Under the pieces are notes generated by a model that saw only the letters and a program-made list of their open reading frames with translations, searched no databases and was not told the DNA's origin. A DNA stretch of 32,480 nucleotides from Solirubrobacterales bacterium (GTDB taxonomy: Bacteria > Actinomycetota > Thermoleophilia > Solirubrobacterales > Solirubrobacteraceae). The DNA is taken from the NCBI GenBank assembly GCA_003151895.1, contig PLYX01000200.1, forward strand, positions 1 to 32,480, read 5' to 3'. Made by a program: the position numbers and the translations under genes. Positions 25,372 to 32,480 of the stretch are shown piece after piece. Numbering within the stretch: the stretch's first letter is position 1; each line of letters starts with the position of its first letter.

Positions 25372-26985
25372 GTGGAGGTCTCCGCACTAAAAGCCCCAGT
25401 CGCGCCCGGCCTGAGAAGCCCATCCGCGCTGCTGCGCCTACAGTCCGACGAGCGCCTCATAGCGCTCATCCGTCGCGGCCAGCACGCGGCGTTCGAGACG
25501 CTCGTCTCGCGCTACCAGTCGCGCCTGCTCGCATTCTGCCGGCACATGCTCGGCTCGCGCGAGGACGCCGAGGACGTGCTCCAAGAGGTGTTCGCAGCCG
25601 CCTTCAACGCGATCCTTGGCGACGAGCGTGAGATCAACGTGCGTCCGTGGTTGTACAGGATCGCGCGCAACCGTTCGCTCAACCACCTGCGCCGCGCGAG
25701 CGCCATCGGCGTGGACTCGATGGACGTGCATTACGCAGAAAACGGCCTGTCCACCGCCGAGAAGGTGATGCGCCGTGAGAGCTTCAGACAGCTGATCGGC
25801 GACGTGCAGCAGCTTCCCGAGACGCAGCGCACCGCTCTGCTGCTGCGCGAGATCGACGCGCTCTCCTACGAGCAGATCTCTGACGCCATGGAAACCACGG
25901 TGCCTGCGGTCAAGTCGCTGCTGGTGCGCGCCCGCATCTCGCTCGCCGAGGCGGCGGAGGCGCGCAAGCTGACCTGCGATGAGGTTCGCATGGAGCTCGG
26001 CGAAGTCGCCGAGGGTCTCCTCAAGACGAGTCCCGCGGTGCGCCGTCACGTGCGCGATTGCGAGCGCTGCCGCACATTCCGCAAGCAGCTGAAGGACAAC
26101 AACGTGGCACTCGCGGCGATACTCCCGGTGGGACCGCTGCTGCTGCTCAAGACGCTCGTGCTCTCAAAGCTCGGGTCAACCGCCGGCGCCGGGGGAGCCC
26201 ACGTGGCGGGCGCCGGCGGGGCGGGCGCCGCGGCGGGCGCTGGAGCAGCCGGAGGCGCAGGCGCCACCGGTGGCTTTGTCACGGCGGGCGTGGGCGCACT
26301 GGCGACGAAGGCGGTCGCCGGGCTTGCGGTTGCCGCGATCGTCACCGCCGGCACTGTCGAGGCCGACCACGCTGTGACCCACACTCATCATCACCATGCG
26401 GTGACCGTCGCTTCGACTCCAAGCGCCGCCCAGGCGAGCGAACCGGTCATCACCCACTCGAACTCCCAGCCGGTCACGATCTCCTCACACGCCCTCGCCG
26501 GATCCCAGCCGGCCACAAGACTCGGACATCGTCTCGTCAAGAAGGCGAAGATCGCCGTCCCGACGAGCGCCCCCACGACCGCGGCGAACGCGGCTCCCAC
26601 GGGATCGAACTCGGCAACAACTCCGCTCCCGTCGACCGTCCCCAAGCCCCCGGCGCCGCCGGTGACCGAGGTGACGACCGACTCGACCCAGCTTCCGAGC
26701 GCCCAGGCGCCGAGCCCACCGGCCGCTCCCACCGAAGTTACGACCACCGACACCACGACCACACCGCCACCGCGATCGCCGCCGCCGGCCGTAACCGAAA
26801 CGACCCCGACGCCGCCGCCCCCCACGACAACGACCCAGACACCCCCGCCGGCTTCTGGGGGCACGAGCAATCCCACGCCAGTGGTCGTGGTGGGTGACAT
26901 TCCACAGCCACCCACGCAGGTTCCGGGCGGAAAGACGCTGAAGGAGGACGGCACGCCGGCCCCTCAGCAGGCTCCGGCTCAGTAG
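25372..26985 (+). CDS. ECF-like sigma factor with fused C-terminal zinc-finger-like motif, TM helix and Pro/Thr-rich tail
   Basis: GTG at 25372 after AAAGGA; sigma region 2 ('ALIRRGQHAAFETLVSRYQSRLLAFCRHMLGSREDAEDVLQEVF'), region 4 ('LPETQRTALLLREIDALSYEQISDAMETTVPAVKSLLVRARISL'), 'HVRDCERCRTF', hydrophobic segments, P/T-rich tail. Confidence 0.85.
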   Translation: MEVSALKAPVAPGLRSPSALLRLQSDERLIALIRRGQHAAFETLVSRYQSRLLAFCRHMLGSREDAEDVLQEVFAAAFNAILGDEREINVRPWLYRIARNRSLNHLRRASAIGVDSMDVHYAENGLSTAEKVMRRESFRQLIGDVQQLPETQRTALLLREIDALSYEQISDAMETTVPAVKSLLVRARISLAEAAEARKLTCDEVRMELGEVAEGLLKTSPAVRRHVRDCERCRTFRKQLKDNNVALAAILPVGPLLLLKTLVLSKLGSTAGAGGAHVAGAGGAGAAAGAGAAGGAGATGGFVTAGVGALATKAVAGLAVAAIVTAGTVEADHAVTHTHHHHAVTVASTPSAAQASEPVITHSNSQPVTISSHALAGSQPATRLGHRLVKKAKIAVPTSAPTTAANAAPTGSNSATTPLPSTVPKPPAPPVTEVTTDSTQLPSAQAPSPPAAPTEVTTTDTTTTPPPRSPPPAVTETTPTPPPPTTTTQTPPPASGGTSNPTPVVVVGDIPQPPTQVPGGKTLKEDGTPAPQQAPAQ

Positions 26986-26995
26986 CTCATCTGAA

Positions 26996-27055
26996 GCCGA
27001 GGGGCTACCCGAACGCGAACGCCCAGAGCCGAGGGCTGCTACCCGAACGCGAACG
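26996..27055. repeat. Imperfect direct repeat GCCGAGGG(G)CT..ACCCGAACGCGAACG
   Basis: 26996-27021 and 27028-27055 share ACCCGAACGCGAACG and a GCCGAGGG prefix; the second copy covers the 3' end of the minus-strand gene ending at 27039. Confidence 0.7.
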
Positions 27056-27677
27056 TCTTCAGTGGCGTTTCGAGCACTCCGGAGCTCGCCACCGGCTTTG
27101 ACACGCTCGCCGCTTGGCTGCTCAGCATCTCGATCACCACGCCTTCACGAGCGAAGGGGCGTTCGGGCAGGAGCATCACGTCGCGCCCGTACATCACGCG
27201 CCCGTCGACGAGCGCGCTGTAGAGCACGTCATAGCCGCCAAGCGTGGAGCTGATGCGGGTCTTGCCCTCCCCTTCCAGCCTGAAGCGGGAGAAGCGCTTC
27301 GCAAGCGTGCGGGTGTAGCCAGCCGCGAACAGTGGCAGCTCACCGGTGACGCTTCCCCTATAGCCGCCGAGCAGGATCGGCGCCACCGCATAGGAGTCCT
27401 CCAGCCGTGCCCCTGAGGTGCGCGTCACCTTCACGTAGCCACCCGGGTCCGTCGTTGTACGGTAGAGACCCTTGTACTTGAAGCTGAACGGCACCCGCCC
27501 GCCGTGCGAGTAGCGGGTGTCCAGCAGCGTCAGCACAGCCCCGATGGCGAGCGCGAGCACACCAACGCCGGCCGCGATCGCAATCGCCCGCACTGCCGGG
27601 GCAGCTGAGCGCCAGCGCGGCTCGAACAGCGTCCCGAGCGTCGGGCCGTACTGCGGCTTCAGCGGCACAGACGCCAT
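27039..27677 (-). CDS. Membrane-anchored hypothetical protein
   Basis: ATG at 27677; one N-terminal TM helix ('AIAIAAGVGVLALAIGAVLTLL') and an extracytoplasmic domain. Confidence 0.6.
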   Translation of the reverse strand: MASVPLKPQYGPTLGTLFEPRWRSAAPAVRAIAIAAGVGVLALAIGAVLTLLDTRYSHGGRVPFSFKYKGLYRTTTDPGGYVKVTRTSGARLEDSYAVAPILLGGYRGSVTGELPLFAAGYTRTLAKRFSRFRLEGEGKTRISSTLGGYDVLYSALVDGRVMYGRDVMLLPERPFAREGVVIEMLSSQAASVSKPVASSGVLETPLKTFAFG

Positions 27678-27684
27678 CAAACCG

Positions 27685-27966
27685 CTACTCGCCGATCGAG
27701 AACAACGCCTCCAGGTCATGCCTGGAGAACGCGGCGAACGCCACCATCGTCTGGGTGCGCCCCACCCCGGAGAGCGCTCCGATCCTGCCGGTGACGACAT
27801 CCGCGAGCTGCTCGTGGTCGGGGACGCGCACGATCGCAACGAAATCCCACTGGCCCGTCACCGAGTAGGCCTCCGCGACCCCCTCGATGTCCGCGAGCTC
27901 GCCCCCGAGCGTGGAGAGGGCATCGCGCTCCGCTTCGATCAGCACCACCGCATGCGTCATGGTCAT
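27685..27966 (-). CDS. Lrp/AsnC ligand-binding (RAM) domain protein without HTH
   Basis: 93 aa; 'AVVLIEAERDALSTLGGELADIEGVAEAYSVTGQWDFVAIVRVPDHEQLADVVTGRIGALSGVGRTQTMVAFAAFSRHDLEALFSIGE'. Confidence 0.85.
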   Translation of the reverse strand: MTMTHAVVLIEAERDALSTLGGELADIEGVAEAYSVTGQWDFVAIVRVPDHEQLADVVTGRIGALSGVGRTQTMVAFAAFSRHDLEALFSIGE

Positions 27967-28091
27967 GGCAGGCGTCTCCCAGCCCCCGCGAGCGCGGCGT
28001 CCACCTCGGCTGCGGTGTAGGAACGGTCCGGCAAAGCCATCCCATCATAGGCCGCCGGCTGGGTCTCGCGAGAGCTCAGGGTGACGGGCCC

Positions 28092-28859
28092 TTAAACGGA
28101 CCTCGCACGGCTCAAGCCGAGCCCAACCGTCAAACCGAGCGCCGCGCCGGTGACGCCCGCCAGCCAGCTCACCTCCGGTCGCGCATATGGCATCGCGAGC
28201 AGCACCGCGGCGATAGCCGCGGTGCCAAAGAGATCGCCCTCGTAGTAGTCGCCGGCTCGCGCCGCCACCAGACTGGGGGCCGCCCACGCTGTCAGTAGGG
28301 CGAGCGCGCCCGCGTTTGCGCCGCTGACCACCGGGAACGCGTAGACAGCCTCGGCGGCCAGCCCACCGGTTATTCCCGCCGCGAAGAACAGCGCGAGCAC
28401 GACGTGCGGGCCATGGCGGCGCTCGAGCAGGCAGCCGAAGATTGCCACCGAGAGCAGCGTCGCGAACATGCACAGGCCGCTCGAGAAACCGGATGAGTAG
28501 ACGAACTGGCTGCTCAGCAGCCGCCACCAGTCGCCGTGCAGCGGACCTGCGATCACGAGCTTGCCGAGATTCACGTAGACGCCTTGCGCGGCGATCCACA
28601 CGCCGCAGCTCGCCGCCACGAGGGCGATCGTGGCGTACGGCGGCGTGTCGGCACGCACTCCGGCGATCTCCCCGCTGCGCAGCCGACCGAGCGACGCCCG
28701 CCGAAACACTCCCTTGCGAGGCTCGCGCAGGCGGTCGCGCGGCAGCTTCGGCGCGCGCCGGCGCAGCCTGTGGCCGCAGTAGGGGCACTCGGTTATGTAC
28801 GGGCTGACCTCCGATCCGCACTTCTTGCACACCACGAACAGATCAGCGCCTGAGGGCAT
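28092..28859 (-). CDS. Rhomboid-family membrane protein with N-terminal zinc ribbon, probable pseudoprotease
   Basis: 'CKKCGSEVSPYITECPYCGHRL' zinc ribbon; rhomboid-like 'WWRLLSSQFVYSSGFSSGLCMF...GCLLERRHGPHVVLALFFAAGITGGL...VVSGANAGALALL'. Confidence 0.75.
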   Translation of the reverse strand: MPSGADLFVVCKKCGSEVSPYITECPYCGHRLRRRAPKLPRDRLREPRKGVFRRASLGRLRSGEIAGVRADTPPYATIALVAASCGVWIAAQGVYVNLGKLVIAGPLHGDWWRLLSSQFVYSSGFSSGLCMFATLLSVAIFGCLLERRHGPHVVLALFFAAGITGGLAAEAVYAFPVVSGANAGALALLTAWAAPSLVAARAGDYYEGDLFGTAAIAAVLLAMPYARPEVSWLAGVTGAALGLTVGLGLSRARSV

Positions 28860-29009
28860 CGGTCCATTCTAAGGTCCTATCGTCCTCTCCCGGCAGCGCC
28901 GCCGGAACGGCTCCGGCGATAGAGTGCAATCGCCCTCGTCAGCGACCAGCAGGCGCCGTGCGGCCGCCCCGGCGAGGGGGTACCAGCGACTGCCAAAGGA
29001 AACTGATCG

Positions 29010-29937
29010 ATGCAACTCGGCTACGAGAAAAAGCTCTACATCCTCGCCTGCGACCACCGCGGCTCATTCCAGAAGAAGTTCTTCGGCATCGAGGGCGATC
29101 CCAGACCCGGAGCAGACCGCGATGATCGCCGACGCCAAGCACCTCATCTTCGAGGGCTTGCAGCGCGCTGTGGCCGCGGGAGCGGACGCTTCTGTGACGG
29201 GCGTGCTCGTCGACGAGCAGTTCGGGGGAACAGTGCCCGAGGAAGCGCGCGCCCAGGGCCTGAAGCTCGCGATGCCCGCCGAGCGCTCCGGCCAGAACAT
29301 GTTCGACTTCCAGTATGGCGATGATTTTGGTCAACACATCGAGGATTGCGACCCGGACTTCACGAAGGTGCTCGTCCGCTACAACCCCAACGGCAACGCC
29401 GAGGAAAACAAGGAGCAGCTTCAGAAGCTGAAGCGCCTGTCGGACTGGCTGCACTCGAAGGACCGCAAGTTCCTGTTCGAGCTGCTCGTGCCCGCCGAGG
29501 ACGCCCAGCTGCAGGCGGTGGACGGCAGCACCGAGCGCTATGACACGGAGCTGCGTCCGGACCTCATGCGCCGTGCGATCGCAGAGATCCAGGACGCGGG
29601 CATCGAGGTGGACATCTGGAAGATCGAGGGTGTCGACGAGCGCTCCGACTGCGAAATGCTCGCCGCCCAGGCCCGCACGGGCGGCCGCGACGGCGTCGTG
29701 TGCGTGGTGCTCGGTCGCGGCGCGGATGACGCGAAGGTGGATCACTGGCTCGAGCAGGCCGCCCCGGTGGAGGGTTTCGTGGGCTTCGCAATTGGACGCT
29801 CGATCTGGTGGAACCCCCTGAAGGAATACGTCGACGGCAAGATCGAACGCTCAGCCGGAGCACGCGAGATCGCCGAGAACTACCTGCGCTTCGTGAAGGT
29901 CTACGAGAGCGCCGAGGGCAAGGCGCCGGTCGCGTAG
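29010..29937 (+). CDS. DUF2090-type aldolase-like protein, frame-interrupted near 29103
   Basis: Starts 'MQLGYEKKLYILACDHRGSFQKKFFGIEGD' (frame of 29010) and continues in the next frame as 'PEQTAMIADAKHLIFEGLQRAVAAGADASVTGVLVDEQFGG...'; removing one A at 29103 restores one ORF. Confidence 0.75.
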
Positions 29938-29970
29938 AGGACGCCGCCGATCACTCGGGAGGTTGTTGCG

Positions 29971-30210
29971 ATGAAGATGAGGCAGAGCTTGACCGAGATC
30001 GAGCGGGCCTTTGCCCGCGAGATCTCGATGGAGCGCCACCGGCGGGCGTCGCTGAGACGCACCACCGAGCAGCGCGCCATCAAACGCGAGGTGGACCGGC
30101 GCCACAAGCGCGGGTCGGTTCGCTTCGTGCTGCTCGTATTGACGCTCATCATGACCGCGGCGATCGTTACGGTCGTCATGTTTCGCACTCTGTACCTGCT
30201 GCTCAGCTAG
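29971..30210 (+). CDS. Small single-TM protein
   Basis: 79 aa; charged N-terminus, then 'VRFVLLVLTLIMTAAIVTVVMFRTLYLLLS'; GGGAGG-like RBS. Confidence 0.65.
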   Translation: MKMRQSLTEIERAFAREISMERHRRASLRRTTEQRAIKREVDRRHKRGSVRFVLLVLTLIMTAAIVTVVMFRTLYLLLS

Positions 30211-30245
30211 CGTCGCGACGCCCTGGCGATCAGGGCGCGGGACGC

Positions 30246-30380
30246 GGCGGCGAACACAAGGTCATGCGTGCGGGCCCGGTCGGCCCGCGGGGCGGCGAAC
30301 ACAAGGTCATGCGTGCGGGCCCGGTCGGCCCGCGGGGCGGCGAACACGAGGTCATGCGTGCGGGCCCGGTCGGCCCGCGG
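30246..30380. repeat. Three tandem copies of a 45-bp unit, each with a 7-bp GC hairpin
   Basis: GGCGGCGAACACAAGGTCATGCGTGCGGGCCCGGTCGGCCCGCGG at 30246-30290, 30291-30335, 30336-30380 (third has ACACGAG); GCGGGCC-CGGTC-GGCCCGC stem in each. Confidence 0.95.
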
Positions 30381-30386
30381 GGGAGC

Positions 30387-30641
30387 TCAGGAGGACTCGC
30401 CGAGCTTGCCCAGCGCGTCGTCCACCTCAACACGGACGTCCTCGCTGGAGGGGCTGCTCTGCTCGCCCTGCTCGCCCTGCTCGCGCTGGATCTCGACGTA
30501 GATCTCGGTCCGAAACACCGGGATGTCCTGAGGGGCGTTGATGCCGATCCGCACCTTCTCGCCCACCACCGACAGCACCGACACCTCGATGTCGTCGCCG
30601 ATCATGATGCTCTGGTTGGGCTTGCGCGTCAGAACCAGCAT
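30387..30641 (-). CDS. csrA: Carbon storage regulator CsrA with extended C-terminus
   Basis: '[55 protein letters not shown]' is canonical CsrA; AGAAGG RBS fits ATG at 30641. Confidence 0.95.
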   Translation of the reverse strand: MLVLTRKPNQSIMIGDDIEVSVLSVVGEKVRIGINAPQDIPVFRTEIYVEIQREQGEQGEQSSPSSEDVRVEVDDALGKLGESS

Positions 30642-30843
30642 CGGTTGCACCCTTCTGGTTGGCCATGGACAAAGAGCGAGATCGCCCCCGGCCCCGCCTT
30701 ACGGCAAGCATAGTGTCCCGTCCCACGGAACGCGAATACGCAGCCCACAAGCGTGATTCGAGGCTTTCCGGGGTTGCGCGGACAGCCGTAGGAGGGTCGC
30801 GTCAGCGAGCCCGCGGAGCATGCGCTAGTCTCCCGGGCCGTCC

Positions 30844-31455
30844 ATGGCTCGTAGATCACTGCGCCCGCACCTAAACCAGATCCGAAGCTGGGTACGACAA
30901 GGTCGTACCGACGCTTGGGTGGCCCACCAGCTCGAGGTCACCGTCCAGGAGATCGAGCAGTTCAAGCGACAGAACGAGCTCCTCGGCGACGAGGTTCCTT
31001 CCGACGGCGCCGGCGCCACTGTGGCCTACCCCGAGGAGATCGACCTGCGGGCCGAGGACGACGAGCTGATCGCCGCCGAACTGGAGGCCGCAATGGCAGC
31101 CGAGCGCGAGAAGGCCGAGTCCGAGTCCGAGTCCGAGGCCGAGGCCGAGTCCGAGGCCCAAGCCGAGTCCGAGGCCGAGTCCGAGTCCCAAGCCGAAGCC
31201 GAGAGCGAGAGCGAGGAGGAGAGCGCTCCGTCGACCCCACGTCGCAGGCGCAGCCGCCGTGGACGCAGATCCTCACGCGATGCCGGACCGCTCGAGGGCA
31301 CCTTCGACCACGGCGAAGAGGGCTACGGCCTGTGGTTGGACCCGGCCGTCCAGGACAACCCGATCTACGCGGAGCACTGGGCTGGTCACCGGTCGGTGGA
31401 GGTCACAGTCGAGGAGGACCAGATTGTGATCCGCCGCACCGGCAGCGACGACTAG
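30844..31455 (+). CDS. Hypothetical protein with acidic Ser/Ala-Glu repeat segment
   Basis: 203 aa; N-terminal helical/HTH-like 'IRSWVRQGRTDAWVAHQLEVTVQEIEQFKRQNELLG', a run of 'ESESESEAEAESEAQ', a basic segment, and a conserved-looking C-terminus. Confidence 0.75.
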   Translation: MARRSLRPHLNQIRSWVRQGRTDAWVAHQLEVTVQEIEQFKRQNELLGDEVPSDGAGATVAYPEEIDLRAEDDELIAAELEAAMAAEREKAESESESEAEAESEAQAESEAESESQAEAESESEEESAPSTPRRRRSRRGRRSSRDAGPLEGTFDHGEEGYGLWLDPAVQDNPIYAEHWAGHRSVEVTVEEDQIVIRRTGSDD

Positions 31456-31507
31456 TCGCGTTCGAGTTCAGGCGGTCGTGATCCCCGGTCGCCAGGGAGA
31501 GCGATGG

Positions 31508-31597
31508 GAGATGTCAGTTCTTTTTTCTGAAATTTTGCAATAGTCTATACAGATGTAGCTGCTATAGCAAAATTTCAAAAAAGACATTCAACATCTC
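31508..31597. repeat. AT-rich ~90-bp imperfect palindrome
   Basis: Outer GAGATGT ... ACATCTC; inner TGAAATTTTGCAATAG (31528-31543) vs CTATAGCAAAATTTCA (31562-31577), 15 of 16 complementary; AT-rich in a GC-rich background. Confidence 0.8.
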
Positions 31598-31654
31598 CGC
31601 TTCTACCTCGACCCATCCAAAGCAGAGCGGCAACCTCGAGCCTCCAGGGCGCCA

Positions 31655-31984
31655 CTACGCTTCGGCTGGGATAAGCCGGCCCCCGGCGAAGTCCACAGCC
31701 TCGCGCAGGTACCGTGCGAAGGCGGCGTCGATGACGATGCGTGAATCCCATGCCCATGGGTCTGCGGGGGCGGTGTCCATCGCGAGTTGCAGGCACCACG
31801 AGGTGCCGCGGCCGTAGAGCTCGGCGAGCTCCTCGGCGGAGAAGCGTCCACCGAGGCGTTTGCGCAACTCGACGACCAGTGTGTCGGTGATCCGCTGGAG
31901 CAGAGGTGACCGCTCGGGCGCTGCCTGTGAGAGGCGTCGCTCGCCCTGTCTCCACTGCTGGATCGCGTAATCGAGGCCCGACAC
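31655..31984 (-). CDS. Conserved hypothetical protein
   Basis: 109 aa ORF in the same strand series as the ftsB-like and eno genes; 'LDYAIQQWRQGERRL...ITDTLVVELRKRLGGRFSAEELAELYGRGTSW'. Confidence 0.65.
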   Translation of the reverse strand: MSGLDYAIQQWRQGERRLSQAAPERSPLLQRITDTLVVELRKRLGGRFSAEELAELYGRGTSWCLQLAMDTAPADPWAWDSRIVIDAAFARYLREAVDFAGGRLIPAEA

Positions 31985-32017
31985 GAGGGGCGAGGCTAGC
32001 AGCGCCGCAGCGGCCCC

Positions 32018-32371
32018 TCAGTTGGACGGGAGATCGCTCACGATGTATGCCTGCTCGCCCGGGCGGATCATGCCGAGACGACGCGCCTCCGCCTGCACGG
32101 TGCCGGGGCTCGCTAGAGCGGCGTGCTGCTGCTGCAGCGTGCGGTTCTGGCGTTCGAGCACGTGAACCTGGGCGCTGTCGCGCTTGGACTCGCCCCACGC
32201 CGAGAACAGGCGGACGCCGGCGCTCAGGTAGAGGTAGACGATCGCCACCATTACGCACAACATCGCGATGCGTCCCAGCCGGTCCCAGCGCACGCGCGGG
32301 GCAGGACGACTCGATACGGGCCGACGACGGGAGCCGGGGGCTCTCGAGGTTGCGGCTGACGCGGCGGGCAT
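32018..32371 (-). CDS. FtsB/DivIC-like septum formation initiator
   Basis: One TM helix then coiled coil 'VHVLERQNRTLQQQHAALASPGTVQAEARRLGMIRPGEQAYIV'. Confidence 0.8.
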   Translation of the reverse strand: MPAASAATSRAPGSRRRPVSSRPAPRVRWDRLGRIAMLCVMVAIVYLYLSAGVRLFSAWGESKRDSAQVHVLERQNRTLQQQHAALASPGTVQAEARRLGMIRPGEQAYIVSDLPSN

Positions 32372-32409
32372 ACCGTCGGCATTCGCCTCCGCGCCCCGAC
32401 CTCCTGCAA

Positions 32410-32480
32410 TCAGCTGCGAAAGACCGAGCGCCCGGGAAACTCCGCGTCTGAGCCGAGCTGCTCCTCGATGCGCAGCAGCT
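32410..32480 (-). CDS. eno: Enolase C-terminus (partial, runs off window)
   Basis: Reverse strand encodes '...LLRIEEQLGSDAEFPGRSVFRS*', typical of enolase C-termini, upstream of an FtsB/DivIC-like gene. Confidence 0.75.
   Translation of the reverse strand, partial: LLRIEEQLGSDAEFPGRSVFRS

Noticed and set aside
29808-30713. Plus-strand 301-aa ORF including GGEHKVMRAGPVGPR repeats
   Set aside because: Overlaps the DUF2090-like 3' end, a small TM gene and csrA antisense; open frame results from the 45-bp (multiple of three) repeat and high GC.
30871-31191. Minus-strand ORF with (GL)n repeats (MGLGLGLGLG…)
   Set aside because: Shadow of the Glu/Ser/Ala codon repeat of the 30844-31455 gene on the other strand.

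Overview
GC-rich actinobacterial window, probably Thermoleophilia/Solirubrobacter-like from protein style (inference). It has two parts. Positions ~1-22.2 kb are an accessory, defence-island-like region. Positions ~22.3-32.5 kb are housekeeping-like: initiator tRNA-Met, Ppx/GppA, a TPP enzyme, tRNA-Leu, a membrane-tethered ECF-like sigma factor, a Lrp-type RAM protein, a rhomboid-like protein, a DUF2090-like aldolase with a frameshift, csrA, an FtsB/DivIC-like protein and the enolase C-terminus. The main discovery candidate is a compact four-gene bacterial ubiquitin-like conjugation operon (3238-5321). It encodes a Ubl ending in an exposed Gly, an E2-like protein without Cys at the usual position, a JAMM/JAB peptidase and a ThiF/E1, with overlapping start/stop codons throughout. 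It is divergent from a single-polypeptide XRE-HTH + HEXXH (ImmA/IrrE-type) regulator. The shared promoter carries two identically built operators (GCAACC-N11-GGTTGC), the second abutting a TATACT -10 box. Immediately downstream is a second tightly coupled operon (5578-10705): a phage-portal-like protein, a large multi-TM protein and an Abi/HEPN-like protein. Other accessory content includes HicAB, an AbiE pair with a long palindromic operator, a Ser/Thr kinase coupled to an unknown zinc-motif protein, a wHTH + ExK nuclease-like protein, and a DUF4238-like gene interrupted by one amber codon. All calls come from reading the sequence and supplied translations; no searches were run.
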